The notes: a model not told the origin generated them from the sequence alone. Shown: positions 44,455 to 53,176, counted from the first letter of the stretch. The stretch is 64,000 nucleotides of DNA from Heliobacterium chlorum (GCF_014502795.1 NZ_JACVHF010000001.1:124001-188000); one strand, 5' to 3'. Numbers and translations: made by a program.

Positions 44455-45753
44455 CTAGTTTTGCGATGAAAAATGATGATTTGCCTGACTGGTCTTACTT
44501 CCTTTATTTATATCGTCCCCGAAGAAGTTAACCCGAATGAGAGGATCAAATTCTGGTCCATCGAAAATAGCCTCAAAAAATATCTCTAGAATGCGGTTTG
44601 CCCGATGGGACCAGGACAAAGATCGAGCCCTGTCTACCCGCCGGAATGGAAGAAAAGAATCTTTACGTAACACTTCATCTCGTAAGGCTCGGTTGAGTGC
44701 CCGCAAAATGTCGTCGTGACTTTCACCCACATAGATAAGGTCTCGAAAACGCAGTGCACTGGGAAGAGCCGACGAAAGGATCGGTTTTCCGGTAGCGAGA
44801 TACTCGTAAAGCTTCAGCGGGTCAGAGGCGAGCGAATGGGGCTGATAGTTGCGCGGCAGCAGAAGCACATCGAATTGGTGCAGAAAGTGGGGCACCCGTT
44901 CATAAGGTTGAGCACCGAGAAAGATGACGTTAGGCAGGGATTTCAGTGCCTCCATGGCCCTGTTGTCGACCGCAGATTCAACGACAGGACCGACGAGCAC
45001 CACCGTTCCTCGCGGCAGAGATTCGGCGATTTTCCGAAGCAATTCTAGATCGATCCAGCTGGTGATGGCCCCGACAAAGCCCAGCAAAGGCCGTTCTAGC
45101 CCAGCTAGTTCGGGCAACGCCTCGCTATAGTCCGGACGATAGGCGAAGCGATCTACATCGACACCGTTGGGCAACCAGGCCGCCTTTTGCTCATGGTCAC
45201 AGGAGATCTTATCGACGAGATGGTTGGAAACGGCGGTCACCACCGTCGCATCCCGGAGAAGTTGGGCAAACTGGTGATAGAGGGACTGCAATTCCGAGTC
45301 GGACAATCCGGGAAAACCGAGGTTGTCATCGAGAACATCGAAAATGCTGTACCGTGGATGGAGCGCCTGGAAGATCTCATAGGATTGCCCGATTCCTCCA
45401 GACGATACATAGACGACTGTCTGATCCCGCCACGATGTGCCCAGCATTTGCTCGACAAACCGAGGAAGCTGCTTTGAAGCCCAGCGGCGTTTCACACGGT
45501 GCAGATGAAAGGCTGCAGGCAATCGTTCCAGAGGCGGCGTACAGATCTGTACGTCACCGTCGAGACGGCTTGTCCATCCCGTCTGCCAAGGATAACGATC
45601 CAGTCGCGCTTGGCGGGCACCGACAGTGGGATTCAAAAAGATCTTCCGGCGTAGAGGAAAAGCACTGGTCATCATCCGCATGGTGTCACTGAGTTCCTGA
45701 TGATGCCAAGGATAAGGATACATGCCTAGAACGAGAACGTTCTCAAGGGGCAT
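44455..45753 (-). CDS. Glycosyltransferase, GT-B fold (group 1 / GT4-like)
   Basis: This 432-residue cytoplasmic protein begins with a Rossmann-type strand MPLENVLVLGMYPYPWH. The acceptor/donor boundary reads VVTAVSNHLVDKI and AAWLPNGVDVDRF, and the donor-binding region has SDPLKLYEYLATGKPILSS with the conserved E and G of family 1 transferases. The sugar is unknown; polysaccharide or spore-surface decoration is possible. The ATG has only a modest GGATGTGA upstream. Monocistronic. Confidence 0.88.
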   Translation of the reverse strand: MPLENVLVLGMYPYPWHHQELSDTMRMMTSAFPLRRKIFLNPTVGARQARLDRYPWQTGWTSRLDGDVQICTPPLERLPAAFHLHRVKRRWASKQLPRFVEQMLGTSWRDQTVVYVSSGGIGQSYEIFQALHPRYSIFDVLDDNLGFPGLSDSELQSLYHQFAQLLRDATVVTAVSNHLVDKISCDHEQKAAWLPNGVDVDRFAYRPDYSEALPELAGLERPLLGFVGAITSWIDLELLRKIAESLPRGTVVLVGPVVESAVDNRAMEALKSLPNVIFLGAQPYERVPHFLHQFDVLLLPRNYQPHSLASDPLKLYEYLATGKPILSSALPSALRFRDLIYVGESHDDILRALNRALRDEVLRKDSFLPFRRVDRARSLSWSHRANRILEIFFEAIFDGPEFDPLIRVNFFGDDINKGSKTSQANHHFSSQN

Positions 45754-45787
45754 AAATTCACATCCAGACAGTGGAGAATCTTAAGAA

Positions 45788-45815
45788 AGTCCCGGGAAAA
45801 TGTTCTCCCGGGACT
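45788..45815 (-). terminator. Terminator downstream of the CO dehydrogenase gene
   Basis: AGTCCCGGGA pairs with TCCCGGGACT. T-rich sequence lies on both sides, stronger on the plus strand (CTTTTTT). Its place 66 bases beyond the cooS stop suggests it ends that leftward transcript. Confidence 0.65.
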
Positions 45816-45880
45816 GCTTTTTTGGCTTTAGTATATTCGAAAAGGGGATTTTAGTCAAAGAAGTTTGTGGAATTTGTAGA

Positions 45881-48097
45881 TTAGTGGATATCTGTCGAGG
45901 AGAGTCCTAGCGCCTTTCGTTTTGCTTCGATCTCGTCTAGATAGATCTGAACAGTTTTTTCAGCGTCCAGTTCCACGACCACTTTGCCTAGACCTAATGT
46001 GGCCGTTGTCTCCGTAAGCGTCTTGACGACGACGTCACTGCCGGTGATGGAAGGAACGGGTGCGACGTGGACCATCCAGCCGAGGGCCAAGGCGGTGCAG
46101 GCGTCAGCGACGGCTTTTTGCTCCAAGTATTCGGGAGCGCCGATGACGAGAGGCAATTGATTGGTGTCCACATCCAACTCATCGGCGATCTCTTTGGCGG
46201 TCAAGGTCATCTTGCCGATGTCTACACATGCACCGAAGGAGAGGACCGGCGGGATGCCAAGGGATTGACAGACTTTCCGAAGCCCCTCGCCGGCTTCGGA
46301 AGCCGCCGCCGGATCGGTAAGACCGGTGTATTCCATGACGGAAGAGGTGCAGCCGCCGGAAAGGACGAGCACATTGTTCTTGATGAGCCCCTGGGTGATT
46401 TTAAAGATATTGCTGCCGCCTTGGCCGTAGCGGGCGGTTGTACAACCGACGATCGTGGCGATACCGCGGATGTTCCCTTGGACGATCTGGTCGATGAGCG
46501 GTTTGAATGAACCGCCCAAGGCGGCTTTGACCGATTCGGTCGAGAAACCGACCATGCATTTGTCGCTCACGTAAGGTGGGATGTAGACTTCCCGGTTTTC
46601 CGCTTTCCGTTTTTTGAAGGAGTCGATCGCCATCTGGAGCGCTTTCTCCGCTTGCTGGCGCATGATCTCAGGCCGGAAATCGAGAATCTCCGTATCAGGC
46701 ATGCGGATGACCGGGTCGACGGAGACCATTTTAACGCCGTATCGTTTCGCAAAGAGGGGCAGCGTGGGCACGGTACAGTTGTAATCGAAGGTCCACAGGT
46801 CGACAGCACCGGTGGCAAAGAGGTATTCTTCAGAGAGCCATTCGCCTTCTTGGCCTGCGTAGGCTGGCTGATTGTGGGTCCCGTCGTAGTTCATCAACTG
46901 CTGGCCTTCGCAGACGTGGCCGAGCACTTGAATCGATTCGGCGCCAGCCTCACGGGCTTTTTTCTGCCATTCTTCCGATGAGGCCACTTCGACGAGGACA
47001 TGGGCCAAGTGGGGCATGTGCCCGTTGGTGATGATGTTGACCTTATCCTTATGAAGCAGGCCCATGTTCTGTTTTTTGACCACCGGCTGCTGGGTGCCCA
47101 TGAGGATTTCCTGAATGATATTGAGCATGAGCAAGCCCTGGTACTCGTTGGCGATACCGAGACGAACCGCTTTTAATAGGAAGTAAATGGGGTCGGCATT
47201 CAGGTTGGTCATACACATGGTCTGGGCCATGGCCACTTCAGCGTTGGCGCCGCCGGGGAAGATGTCCAGCTTCTTCCAGAGTTCTTTTCGTTTGGCTGGT
47301 GCGAAGGCTTCTGTCGTCTGGGAAGGCTCATAGTGGGGACGGCAGATGTCAGCGATGACCCAGTTAGCGAAATCCACAGCCAGGGCATTGGTGTCTTTGT
47401 TCGTATCGAGCCCGGCTAGAGAGGCCCAGTGGCGAAGCTTCTCCGGTTCCCGGATCTTCATGCCTGATTCGGGATGCTGGGCTGCTGCTTTTAAGGCCCG
47501 GGCGACTTGATGGCAGTGATAGACGTTGGCGGCCGTACCGATCGTCACGTGGCGGTACATAAAGTTTCGGGCTACCATGACATGAGCGTCCACACCGCAG
47601 ACGCCCCGTTGCACTTTACCGGAGATACGGCAGGGGCCATTGGCGCAGAGCTGGCAGGATAAGCCTTCGACGCAGAACTTACAACGGAGCTTTTCCTGCT
47701 CGGTAAAGCGGTCGAAAACGTTCGTCAAGCCCTGTTCGTGGACAGACTTGTACATGATCCGCATGGCCGGATCAATGATAACATTCAGCGGATAGCCTTC
47801 TTTGGACTGATCATCCTTATGGGCGACATGTTCTCGCTGCCAGCGGTGCACTTCGTTTGGGGGCGGTGAGACTTTTTCGTCGATGATAAACCTGGGAACC
47901 TTATCGTGATCGTCATGGTGGGCCGACGGGTCGTTCGTTCCGGAAGAGGGTTGGCTCGTGGGAGCGTGCTCCAAGGTTTTTCCTGGGATCATGGAGTCGG
48001 TCGCATGCTGCAAATCCTTAGCGGAATAATCGCCGGAAGGGGAGGGAGCCATGTTTTTACCGGGCTGCTGGTCACCGGGAAAGCGTTTGTCTGTCAT
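45881..48097 (-). CDS. cooS: Anaerobic Ni-Fe-S carbon monoxide dehydrogenase catalytic subunit with N-terminal extension
   Basis: This 738-residue enzyme oxidises CO to CO2, or the reverse. All C-cluster ligands align: His360, Cys396, Cys441, Cys552, Cys583 and Cys624, plus the acid-base Lys661. B-cluster cysteines are 148, 151, 156 and 167. The surface D-cluster position is C139-K-F-C142, a CX2C pattern, with Ser147 where the CX7C type has its second Cys; CX2C enzymes such as Desulfovibrio vulgaris CODH carry a [2Fe-2S] there. Residues 1-70 are an extra hydrophilic His/Asp/Pro/Ser-rich segment (SAHHDDHDK). ATG at 48097 has GGAG 13 bases upstream. No cooC, cooF, acs or hydrogenase gene is near. 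Confidence 0.95.
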   Translation of the reverse strand: MTDKRFPGDQQPGKNMAPSPSGDYSAKDLQHATDSMIPGKTLEHAPTSQPSSGTNDPSAHHDDHDKVPRFIIDEKVSPPPNEVHRWQREHVAHKDDQSKEGYPLNVIIDPAMRIMYKSVHEQGLTNVFDRFTEQEKLRCKFCVEGLSCQLCANGPCRISGKVQRGVCGVDAHVMVARNFMYRHVTIGTAANVYHCHQVARALKAAAQHPESGMKIREPEKLRHWASLAGLDTNKDTNALAVDFANWVIADICRPHYEPSQTTEAFAPAKRKELWKKLDIFPGGANAEVAMAQTMCMTNLNADPIYFLLKAVRLGIANEYQGLLMLNIIQEILMGTQQPVVKKQNMGLLHKDKVNIITNGHMPHLAHVLVEVASSEEWQKKAREAGAESIQVLGHVCEGQQLMNYDGTHNQPAYAGQEGEWLSEEYLFATGAVDLWTFDYNCTVPTLPLFAKRYGVKMVSVDPVIRMPDTEILDFRPEIMRQQAEKALQMAIDSFKKRKAENREVYIPPYVSDKCMVGFSTESVKAALGGSFKPLIDQIVQGNIRGIATIVGCTTARYGQGGSNIFKITQGLIKNNVLVLSGGCTSSVMEYTGLTDPAAASEAGEGLRKVCQSLGIPPVLSFGACVDIGKMTLTAKEIADELDVDTNQLPLVIGAPEYLEQKAVADACTALALGWMVHVAPVPSITGSDVVVKTLTETTATLGLGKVVVELDAEKTVQIYLDEIEAKRKALGLSSTDIH

Positions 48098-48129
48098 CGT
48101 TTGCGGTGCACTCCTTTGTTTATGTTGAA

Positions 48130-48162
48130 AAGGGGCAGCTTCTTCAGCAGAAGTGCCCCCTT
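48130..48162 (-). terminator. Terminator of the Gly/Ser/Phe-rich gene
   Basis: AAGGGGCA and TGCCCCCTT pair, with inner CTTCT/AGAAG. On the minus strand CCCCTTTTC follows. It separates the repeat gene from cooS, which would then need its own promoter or read-through. Confidence 0.65.
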
Positions 48163-48173
48163 CGTTTCACCGT

Positions 48174-49112
48174 TTAGAAACCGGTCGAGGAGCCGGAGAG
48201 GTTGGTGGAACCACCAAAACCGCTGGTCATCATGCCACCGGAGGTGCTTCCCAAGGACTGCCCCGATCCGAAAGACTGTTGACCGCTGCTCATCATACCG
48301 GAGGCACCGCCGAAAGAACTCGTACCGCTCGAACCGAAGGAGGCGCCGGTGGGGCGAGAACCTTCGAAACCAGGTGTGGGGCCGAGGGACATGGCACTCG
48401 GTTGACCGCCGTAGGGAGCATCACCGACGAAGCCGGGCGTCGGCGAATAGATAGAAGAGCTAAATCCAGCAGAGGGGCTGAGCGAGGAGGTCAAGTTAGT
48501 GCTTCCGCCGAGACCGGAAGTGGAGAAAGTGCCTGTCGTGCCGCCAAAACCGGATGTGCCTGCACCGCTCGAATAGGCCGAGCTATACTGGATAGGTCCG
48601 CTCGGACCGTCTCCTTCAAAACCGGGAGTGATCCCCACCGACGTGCCGGAATAACCGCCGAGGTTGGAAGTGCTGCCAAAACCGGAGGTGCCGCCGAAGT
48701 TGGAGGTACCGCCGAAGTTGGAGGTACCGCCAAGACCGGAGGTGCCGCCGAAGTTGGATGTACCGCCGAGGCCGGAAGTGCCGCCGAAGTTCGAGGTGCC
48801 CCCGTAGTTCGTGCTGCCGAAACCGGAGGTATAGGAAGCGGTCATCGGAGAAACGCCGAGAGAACCGATTTCATAAGCGGCTGAAGTCATTTGCTGGGAT
48901 TGGTTGGCCAAGGTTTGCAGTTGCTGGGTCATCTGGGCGCACATGCTTTGTAGTTGACGAAGCTGGTTTTGGGCTTGGCCTTCCCGTTGGGCCAGGTTGG
49001 TCAATTGTTGTTCATTGCTGCGTTCCGATTGGGTCATCTGTGTCACCATCGATTCGACTTGACGAATCTGAGACTGGAGATTTTGAATTTGTTGCGGCAG
49101 AGACTGGTTCAT
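48174..49112 (-). CDS. Coiled-coil protein with Gly/Ser/Thr/Phe-rich low-complexity repeats
   Basis: The 312-residue product is not a recognised family. Residues 1-75 are Gln-rich with regular hydrophobic spacing (LQSQIRQVESMVTQMTQSE), predicting a coiled coil. Residues 104-151 are eight hexapeptides of the form GGTSNF or GGTSGL. An 11-mer TPGFEGDGPSG recurs three times (162, 225, 246). The rest is G/S/T with isolated Phe, Leu and Tyr, like FG-type phase-separating or adhesive proteins. There is no signal peptide or membrane segment and a single cysteine (Cys58). ATG follows AGGAGGAG. It is upstream of cooS on the same strand; a spore-coat or scaffold role is a guess. Confidence 0.8.
   Translation of the reverse strand: MNQSLPQQIQNLQSQIRQVESMVTQMTQSERSNEQQLTNLAQREGQAQNQLRQLQSMCAQMTQQLQTLANQSQQMTSAAYEIGSLGVSPMTASYTSGFGSTNYGGTSNFGGTSGLGGTSNFGGTSGLGGTSNFGGTSNFGGTSGFGSTSNLGGYSGTSVGITPGFEGDGPSGPIQYSSAYSSGAGTSGFGGTTGTFSTSGLGGSTNLTSSLSPSAGFSSSIYSPTPGFVGDAPYGGQPSAMSLGPTPGFEGSRPTGASFGSSGTSSFGGASGMMSSGQQSFGSGQSLGSTSGGMMTSGFGGSTNLSGSSTGF
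48660..48803 (-). repeat. Eight 18-base repeats encoding GGTSNF/GGTSGL hexapeptides
   Basis: An 18-base unit is repeated eight times with near identity, the last unit being GSTSNL. Alternation of SNF and SGL units suggests amplification as 36-base pairs. Such tracts are prone to length change. Confidence 0.9.
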
Positions 49113-49230
49113 GTAGTATACTCCTCCTATAAGAATGTCTTCCGACTACTGATAAATTTCCCCACAGGCTATCCAGGTAAACAAACAATTCTTGGCAAAT
49201 AATGGACCATTGAGAGGCTCATAGGAAAGG

Positions 49231-49914
49231 ATGATCGATGTGGCAACGGTGGGTGTAAGGGCCGTCGTCATTCTCTCGGGCGGTTTGGATTCGACAACCT
49301 GTATGGCTGTGGCCGACGAGAAAAGGGAAGAAATATATGCAATAACATTTGCCTATGAACAGCGGCACCTTCGGGAGATCGAAGCGGCGAAAAAAGTGGC
49401 CCATTATTACCGAAGTGTCCATCACATCATCGATTTAGGCAAAGTCTTTGGGGCCAGCGCTTTGACATCGTCCCATTTAAAGCCGGAAACAGAACAACAG
49501 CGCGGCACGATTCCGCTCACGTACGTGCCGGCGCGCAATATCCTCTTCCTGTCCTATGCGCTTTCCTTTGCGGAAAAGGTAGAAGCCTCGAAAATCTATA
49601 TCGGCGTAAATGCCCTGGACAATCCCGGCTATCCCGACTGCCGGCCCGAGTTCATCGCCGCCTTTCAGCATATGATCCAGGTAGGTACGAAATTGGGGAC
49701 GGAAGGACGAGGCGTCCAGATCGAAGCGCCTCTGATCAACTGGACCAAAGCTCAAATTATCGCGAAGGCCGTCGAGCTAGAGGCCCCCCTTCACCTTACC
49801 CACACCTGTTATAACGGCACTTCGCCGGCTTGCGGCATCTGTGACAGCTGCCGGCTGCGGCGAGAGGGTTTTGAAGAACTCGGTTTGACCGATCCGATTC
49901 CCTATCGCCGATAA
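49231..49914 (+). CDS. queC: 7-cyano-7-deazaguanine synthase
   Basis: This 227-residue enzyme makes preQ0, a precursor of queuosine tRNA modification, from 7-carboxy-7-deazaguanine, ammonia and ATP. The PP-loop is VVILSGGLDSTTCMAV, and four C-terminal cysteines (CYNGTSPACGICDSC) bind zinc. ATG at 49231 is very close to the AGGAAAGG; GTG at 49240 is a possible alternative. No queD, queE or queF lies beside it, and no preQ1 riboswitch was recognised upstream. Confidence 0.93.
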   Translation: MIDVATVGVRAVVILSGGLDSTTCMAVADEKREEIYAITFAYEQRHLREIEAAKKVAHYYRSVHHIIDLGKVFGASALTSSHLKPETEQQRGTIPLTYVPARNILFLSYALSFAEKVEASKIYIGVNALDNPGYPDCRPEFIAAFQHMIQVGTKLGTEGRGVQIEAPLINWTKAQIIAKAVELEAPLHLTHTCYNGTSPACGICDSCRLRREGFEELGLTDPIPYRR

Positions 49915-49926
49915 GGGAGACGAAAG

Positions 49927-50661
49927 ATGATCCATTACATCTACGACGGCAGTTTTGACGGCCTGCTCACCGCCATTTATGAGGCGTACTACCGGCGTCA
50001 AGTGCCTGACGACATCCGAGCCGAAGGGTGGGGGGAAGAAAACCTTTTTGCCGAACAAGTGCCGATTGAAACGGATTTGGAAAAAGCGGAAAAAGTCTTC
50101 GCAGCCATCGAAGGAAAGATCTCTCCCGATGCGGGCCATCATGCAGCCTACGCTTTTTTATCGGAAATCGACGGGATGGAACAGGCCATCTACCAGTATG
50201 TAAAGCTGGGTTTTTCCATGGGTCCGAAAGTGGATGCCTACCTGACCGATGACCGTGTCCTAAAAGTACACCGCATGAGCCACAAAGTGCGGACCGAGAG
50301 GCACCGCATGCTGGGGTTGCTGCGCTTTCGCCTGCTCCAAGGGAATATCTACTACGCACCGATGGAGCCGGACCACAACATCGTCAGTTTGATCGCCCCG
50401 CACTTTACCGAGCGGCTCAGCGACCAGAACTGGATCATTCACGACTGCAAGCGGGGGCTGGCCGCTTTGTACAACCGGCAGGAGTGGATCCTGACGGAGT
50501 TGGAGAGCGACGGTGCCGTCGCTGAGGTGCAGGCAGAAGCTGTCTACCAGCAACTCTGGCGGGACTACTATCACAGTATCGCCATCACCGGGCGGACGAA
50601 CCGCAAACTGCAGCGCCGCTGCATGCCTGTGCGCTATTGGAAATATCTCATCGAAAAGTAA
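49927..50661 (+). CDS. TIGR03915/DUF4130-family putative DNA-metabolism protein
   Basis: This 244-residue protein matches the family that starts YxYDGSFDGLLTAIYEAYYRR and ends with a basic PVRYWKYLIEK. Family members usually sit beside a radical-SAM protein and are thought to act in nucleic-acid modification or repair. The middle has VHRMSHKVRTERHRMLGLLRFR. Here the partner is absent and the gene follows queC by 12 bases, in an apparent operon. The ATG follows AAGGGAGACG. Confidence 0.82.
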   Translation: MIHYIYDGSFDGLLTAIYEAYYRRQVPDDIRAEGWGEENLFAEQVPIETDLEKAEKVFAAIEGKISPDAGHHAAYAFLSEIDGMEQAIYQYVKLGFSMGPKVDAYLTDDRVLKVHRMSHKVRTERHRMLGLLRFRLLQGNIYYAPMEPDHNIVSLIAPHFTERLSDQNWIIHDCKRGLAALYNRQEWILTELESDGAVAEVQAEAVYQQLWRDYYHSIAITGRTNRKLQRRCMPVRYWKYLIEK

Positions 50662-50726
50662 GGGCGCCCCGGAAAGGATAGACTGATAAAGACGGCAGGG
50701 AAGAATGGATGATCGGAGGGAGCGGC

Positions 50727-50972
50727 ATGGACGATAAAGAATTAGCCGGAATCCTGTCTGACCTGATGCTCAAGGACGGACGTTTCACGGCCAGTTATAT
50801 CCGGGGAAACCAATTATTTATCCAGTACAACGATCTGGAGGAAGAAGGTCCGGTCTCCAAATGGGTCGGCATTCAGATTCGAACAGGCGAAAGCCTGGAA
50901 GAAATGGAAAAACCGCCGGAAGGCGGCTGCAACTGTCCCCGGCGGAGCGGGCAACCGGCAGCCGGAAAATAG
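50727..50972 (+). CDS. Hypothetical protein, 81 residues
   Basis: The ATG at 50727 follows GGAGGGAGCGGC at the right distance; an ATG 18 bases earlier would absorb that site. The product is a small soluble protein, [22 protein letters not shown], with a C-terminal GGCNCPRR that could bind metal. The family is not recognised. It lies between the TIGR03915 gene and a thiamine-binding-type gene on the same strand. Confidence 0.7.
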   Translation: MDDKELAGILSDLMLKDGRFTASYIRGNQLFIQYNDLEEEGPVSKWVGIQIRTGESLEEMEKPPEGGCNCPRRSGQPAAGK

Positions 50973-51012
50973 GGAAGCCAGGAGAAACATAATAGACGAA
51001 AGGGGAACGAAA

Positions 51013-51315
51013 ATGTCTGTCATCGCCGAAGTCACTGTGGTGCCGCTAGGAACAGGCTCGCCAAGCCTTAGCCGCTATGTGGCCGCCTGCCATCGAGTGC
51101 TGCAACAAGCCCAGGGAATTCGCTACCAATTGACCCCGATGAACACGATCATCGAAGGGGAATTGGACAAGGTGCTGGAAGTGATCCGCCAGATGCATGA
51201 AGTCCCTTTTGGCGAAGGAGCCCAGCGAGTCTCCACATCGATCCGCATTGATGACCGGCGGGACAAAACCCTCACTATGGAGGGAAAGGTAGGCGCGGTC
51301 GAAGCGAAATTATAG
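51013..51315 (+). CDS. MTH1187/YkoF-type thiamine-binding protein (UPF0045)
   Basis: This 100-residue ferredoxin-like-fold protein has the family features [20 protein letters not shown] and [20 protein letters not shown], with [14 protein letters not shown] near the end. Relatives bind thiamine or HMP and form tetramers; the physiological role is uncertain. ATG follows AAAGGGGAACG. It ends the queC cluster. Confidence 0.85.
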   Translation: MSVIAEVTVVPLGTGSPSLSRYVAACHRVLQQAQGIRYQLTPMNTIIEGELDKVLEVIRQMHEVPFGEGAQRVSTSIRIDDRRDKTLTMEGKVGAVEAKL

Positions 51316-51330
51316 CCCCCTGTATAGATC

Positions 51331-51370
51331 AAAAAAGCTAGCCGTCTGGAAAAGAGGGCTAGCTTTTTTT
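51331..51370. terminator. Bidirectional terminator
   Basis: AAAAAAGCTAGCC pairs with GGCTAGCTTTTTTT. It ends both the rightward queC cluster and the leftward gerA-type gene. Confidence 0.92.
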
Positions 51371-51405
51371 GCGTCATCGAAAGGTTATCATCAAAATGTC
51401 ATTTT

Positions 51406-53010
51406 CTAAACATCATCTAAACTATTCAAGTTATACTTCATCGATTTCAAGTCCATCCGTTGCCCATCAATGGTTTTAAAGGTACGAGGCCGGTTCGTCC
51501 GCCATTTGGGAGAGAAGACATAGATTGTGTCCACGAGGTCTCGCAAATGGATGGCTGACATCTGGCTCAGGTAGGGAACGCCATAAGATTTGAGGGAACC
51601 TACGTAGGCTAGAACCGTTGTGGCGCCGAAGACGATACCAGGCATTCCCCAAAAGGTGGCCCAGATGACAAAATAGTATTTTAACAACCGCATGGCCGGC
51701 AGCATGGCAAGGTTAGACACGGTCAAATTGGTGATCGCCGTGACGGCCACGATGATAACCATGATGTTCGACGCCAAGCGGGCTTGTACGGCTGCTTGTC
51801 CTAAGATAATCCCGCCGACGATCGTCGCCGCGCCGCCGACGAGCCGGGGCAGCCGTTGGCTCGCCTCAAGAATGATGTCGAGCAGAATCAACATAATCAG
51901 CACTTCCAAGGTAGGAGGAAAGGCGAGGCCTTCCCGGGAGGCGGCAATATTCATGATCAAGTTCGAGCCGATGACCCCGGTGGGAAAGTTGGTGAAGGCG
52001 ATATAAAGGGCAGGCAGCATCATGGTGAGGTGGTTGCCGAAGATCATCCGTAACATGCGAAAAAAAGTAGCCAGCAGGGGAGCGACGTAATAATCTTCCG
52101 GTGTCCGCCAGAAATCGATGAATAGGGCAGGTACAATCATCGCACCGGGAGAGTTATCGATGAAAACAGCGATGCGCCCCTCGAGCAGAGAAGCAGAGAC
52201 CCGATCGGTTCTTTCGCTCGGAAGCGTAAGGGGGAATATATTAAAGGAACGTTTGTCTAAATAGATGGATAATTCAGCTACGTCGTGAATGATATCGATA
52301 TCCAGGCTTTTTAAGTCTTCTTTGACAGCTTCGACACGAGGCGGGTAAGCGATGCCTTCGATGTAGGCTACAGCTACTTTGTTTTTACTCCGCCGGCCGA
52401 TTTGAAAGGAATCAATCCGGAGACGTTCATCTTTGATATGTTTCCGAAGCAAGGCTGTATTCACTCGGAGGGCTTCCACAAAGCCTTCCATGGGGCCGCG
52501 AACAACCTGCTCCGCCTTGGGCTCGCTGACAGTACGGTGTTCATACTGGTGATTCATGATGACTAACCCGGAAGAGAGTCCGTCAGCCAGCAAAAGGGTA
52601 TTACCATCGAGAAGCTGGCTCTTCGCCTGATCGATCGTGGTGATCTTCTGCCAATTCGGGACAGAAATGATCGTCTTCCCGATCGCTTCGAAAATATCGG
52701 ACGTTTCATCATGGAGGCCGGCAACGTTCTGCAGAGGTTCGATCACGTGCAGGGCCAGTTCTTTTTTGTCGATCAACCCTTCAATAGCTGCCAGCATGAA
52801 CTTCCGGCCGAGAGCGGGATTCTCGATCGTCCGAAAAAAAAGATCCTTCGGTTTGCCGAGGGCGTTTTCCAGCATCTCTTTGGTCGCTTTCAGCGCTGCC
52901 GGGAGTACTTGCTCTACTTTCCCTTCCCGGTCGTCGGGAGGTGGGATTTCGGTCATCCGGTGCTTATATAGAAAGGTATCCCACAAATTGTTATCCTTGT
53001 TGTCTTCCAT
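51406..53010 (-). CDS. Spore germination receptor subunit A (GerA family)
   Basis: This 534-residue protein has a large soluble N-terminal domain (about 1-300) and four to five membrane helices in the C-terminal half. Hallmarks are ATKEMLENALGKPKDLFFR, DNSPGAMIVPALFIDFWRTPEDYY and LTVSNLAMLPAMRLLKY. GerA proteins sense nutrients in the spore inner membrane with GerB and GerC partners. No gerB or gerC lies adjacent, so it may be a lone SpoVAF-like paralogue. ATG follows GAAGGGTGAG on the minus strand. Confidence 0.93.
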   Translation of the reverse strand: MEDNKDNNLWDTFLYKHRMTEIPPPDDREGKVEQVLPAALKATKEMLENALGKPKDLFFRTIENPALGRKFMLAAIEGLIDKKELALHVIEPLQNVAGLHDETSDIFEAIGKTIISVPNWQKITTIDQAKSQLLDGNTLLLADGLSSGLVIMNHQYEHRTVSEPKAEQVVRGPMEGFVEALRVNTALLRKHIKDERLRIDSFQIGRRSKNKVAVAYIEGIAYPPRVEAVKEDLKSLDIDIIHDVAELSIYLDKRSFNIFPLTLPSERTDRVSASLLEGRIAVFIDNSPGAMIVPALFIDFWRTPEDYYVAPLLATFFRMLRMIFGNHLTMMLPALYIAFTNFPTGVIGSNLIMNIAASREGLAFPPTLEVLIMLILLDIILEASQRLPRLVGGAATIVGGIILGQAAVQARLASNIMVIIVAVTAITNLTVSNLAMLPAMRLLKYYFVIWATFWGMPGIVFGATTVLAYVGSLKSYGVPYLSQMSAIHLRDLVDTIYVFSPKWRTNRPRTFKTIDGQRMDLKSMKYNLNSLDDV

Positions 53011-53060
53011 CTTCTCACCCTTCGTTAGATTCGCCAGCAGGGGAGTGAAACATGTAGATT

Positions 53061-53116
53061 AACACGTAAATAAAAATGTAAATCCAACACGTAAATAAAT
53101 ACAACAAGTAAATAAA
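53061..53116. repeat. Three 14-base AT-rich repeats upstream of the gerA-type gene
   Basis: AACACGTAAATAAA occurs at 53061-53074 and 53086-53099, and AACAAGTAAATAAA at 53103-53116. They are 50-106 bases upstream of the gerA-type start. They may be regulator sites or a slipped-strand duplication. Confidence 0.6.
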
Positions 53117-53176
53117 AAGAGCCCTTCCTCATCACTCGAACTTCCTTCGGTTCAAGTTTGAGGCCCGGACTCTTTG
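53117..53176 (-). terminator. Terminator of the 47-residue gene
   Basis: On the minus strand AAAGAGTCC...TGAGG pairs back to form a long interrupted stem whose right arm ends GGGCTCTTTTTATTTAC, a proper U-tract. It begins just after the stop codon at 53187. Confidence 0.65.

Noticed and set aside
48153-48884. A 243-codon Gly/Ala/Arg-rich open frame on the plus strand
   Set aside because: It is the antisense of the hexapeptide-repeat gene; the repeat keeps several frames open. The minus-strand frame has the ribosome binding site and coiled-coil head.
49113-49230. preQ1 riboswitch before queC
   Set aside because: No class I aptamer pattern (A-rich tail pairing with a short C-rich hairpin) could be built.
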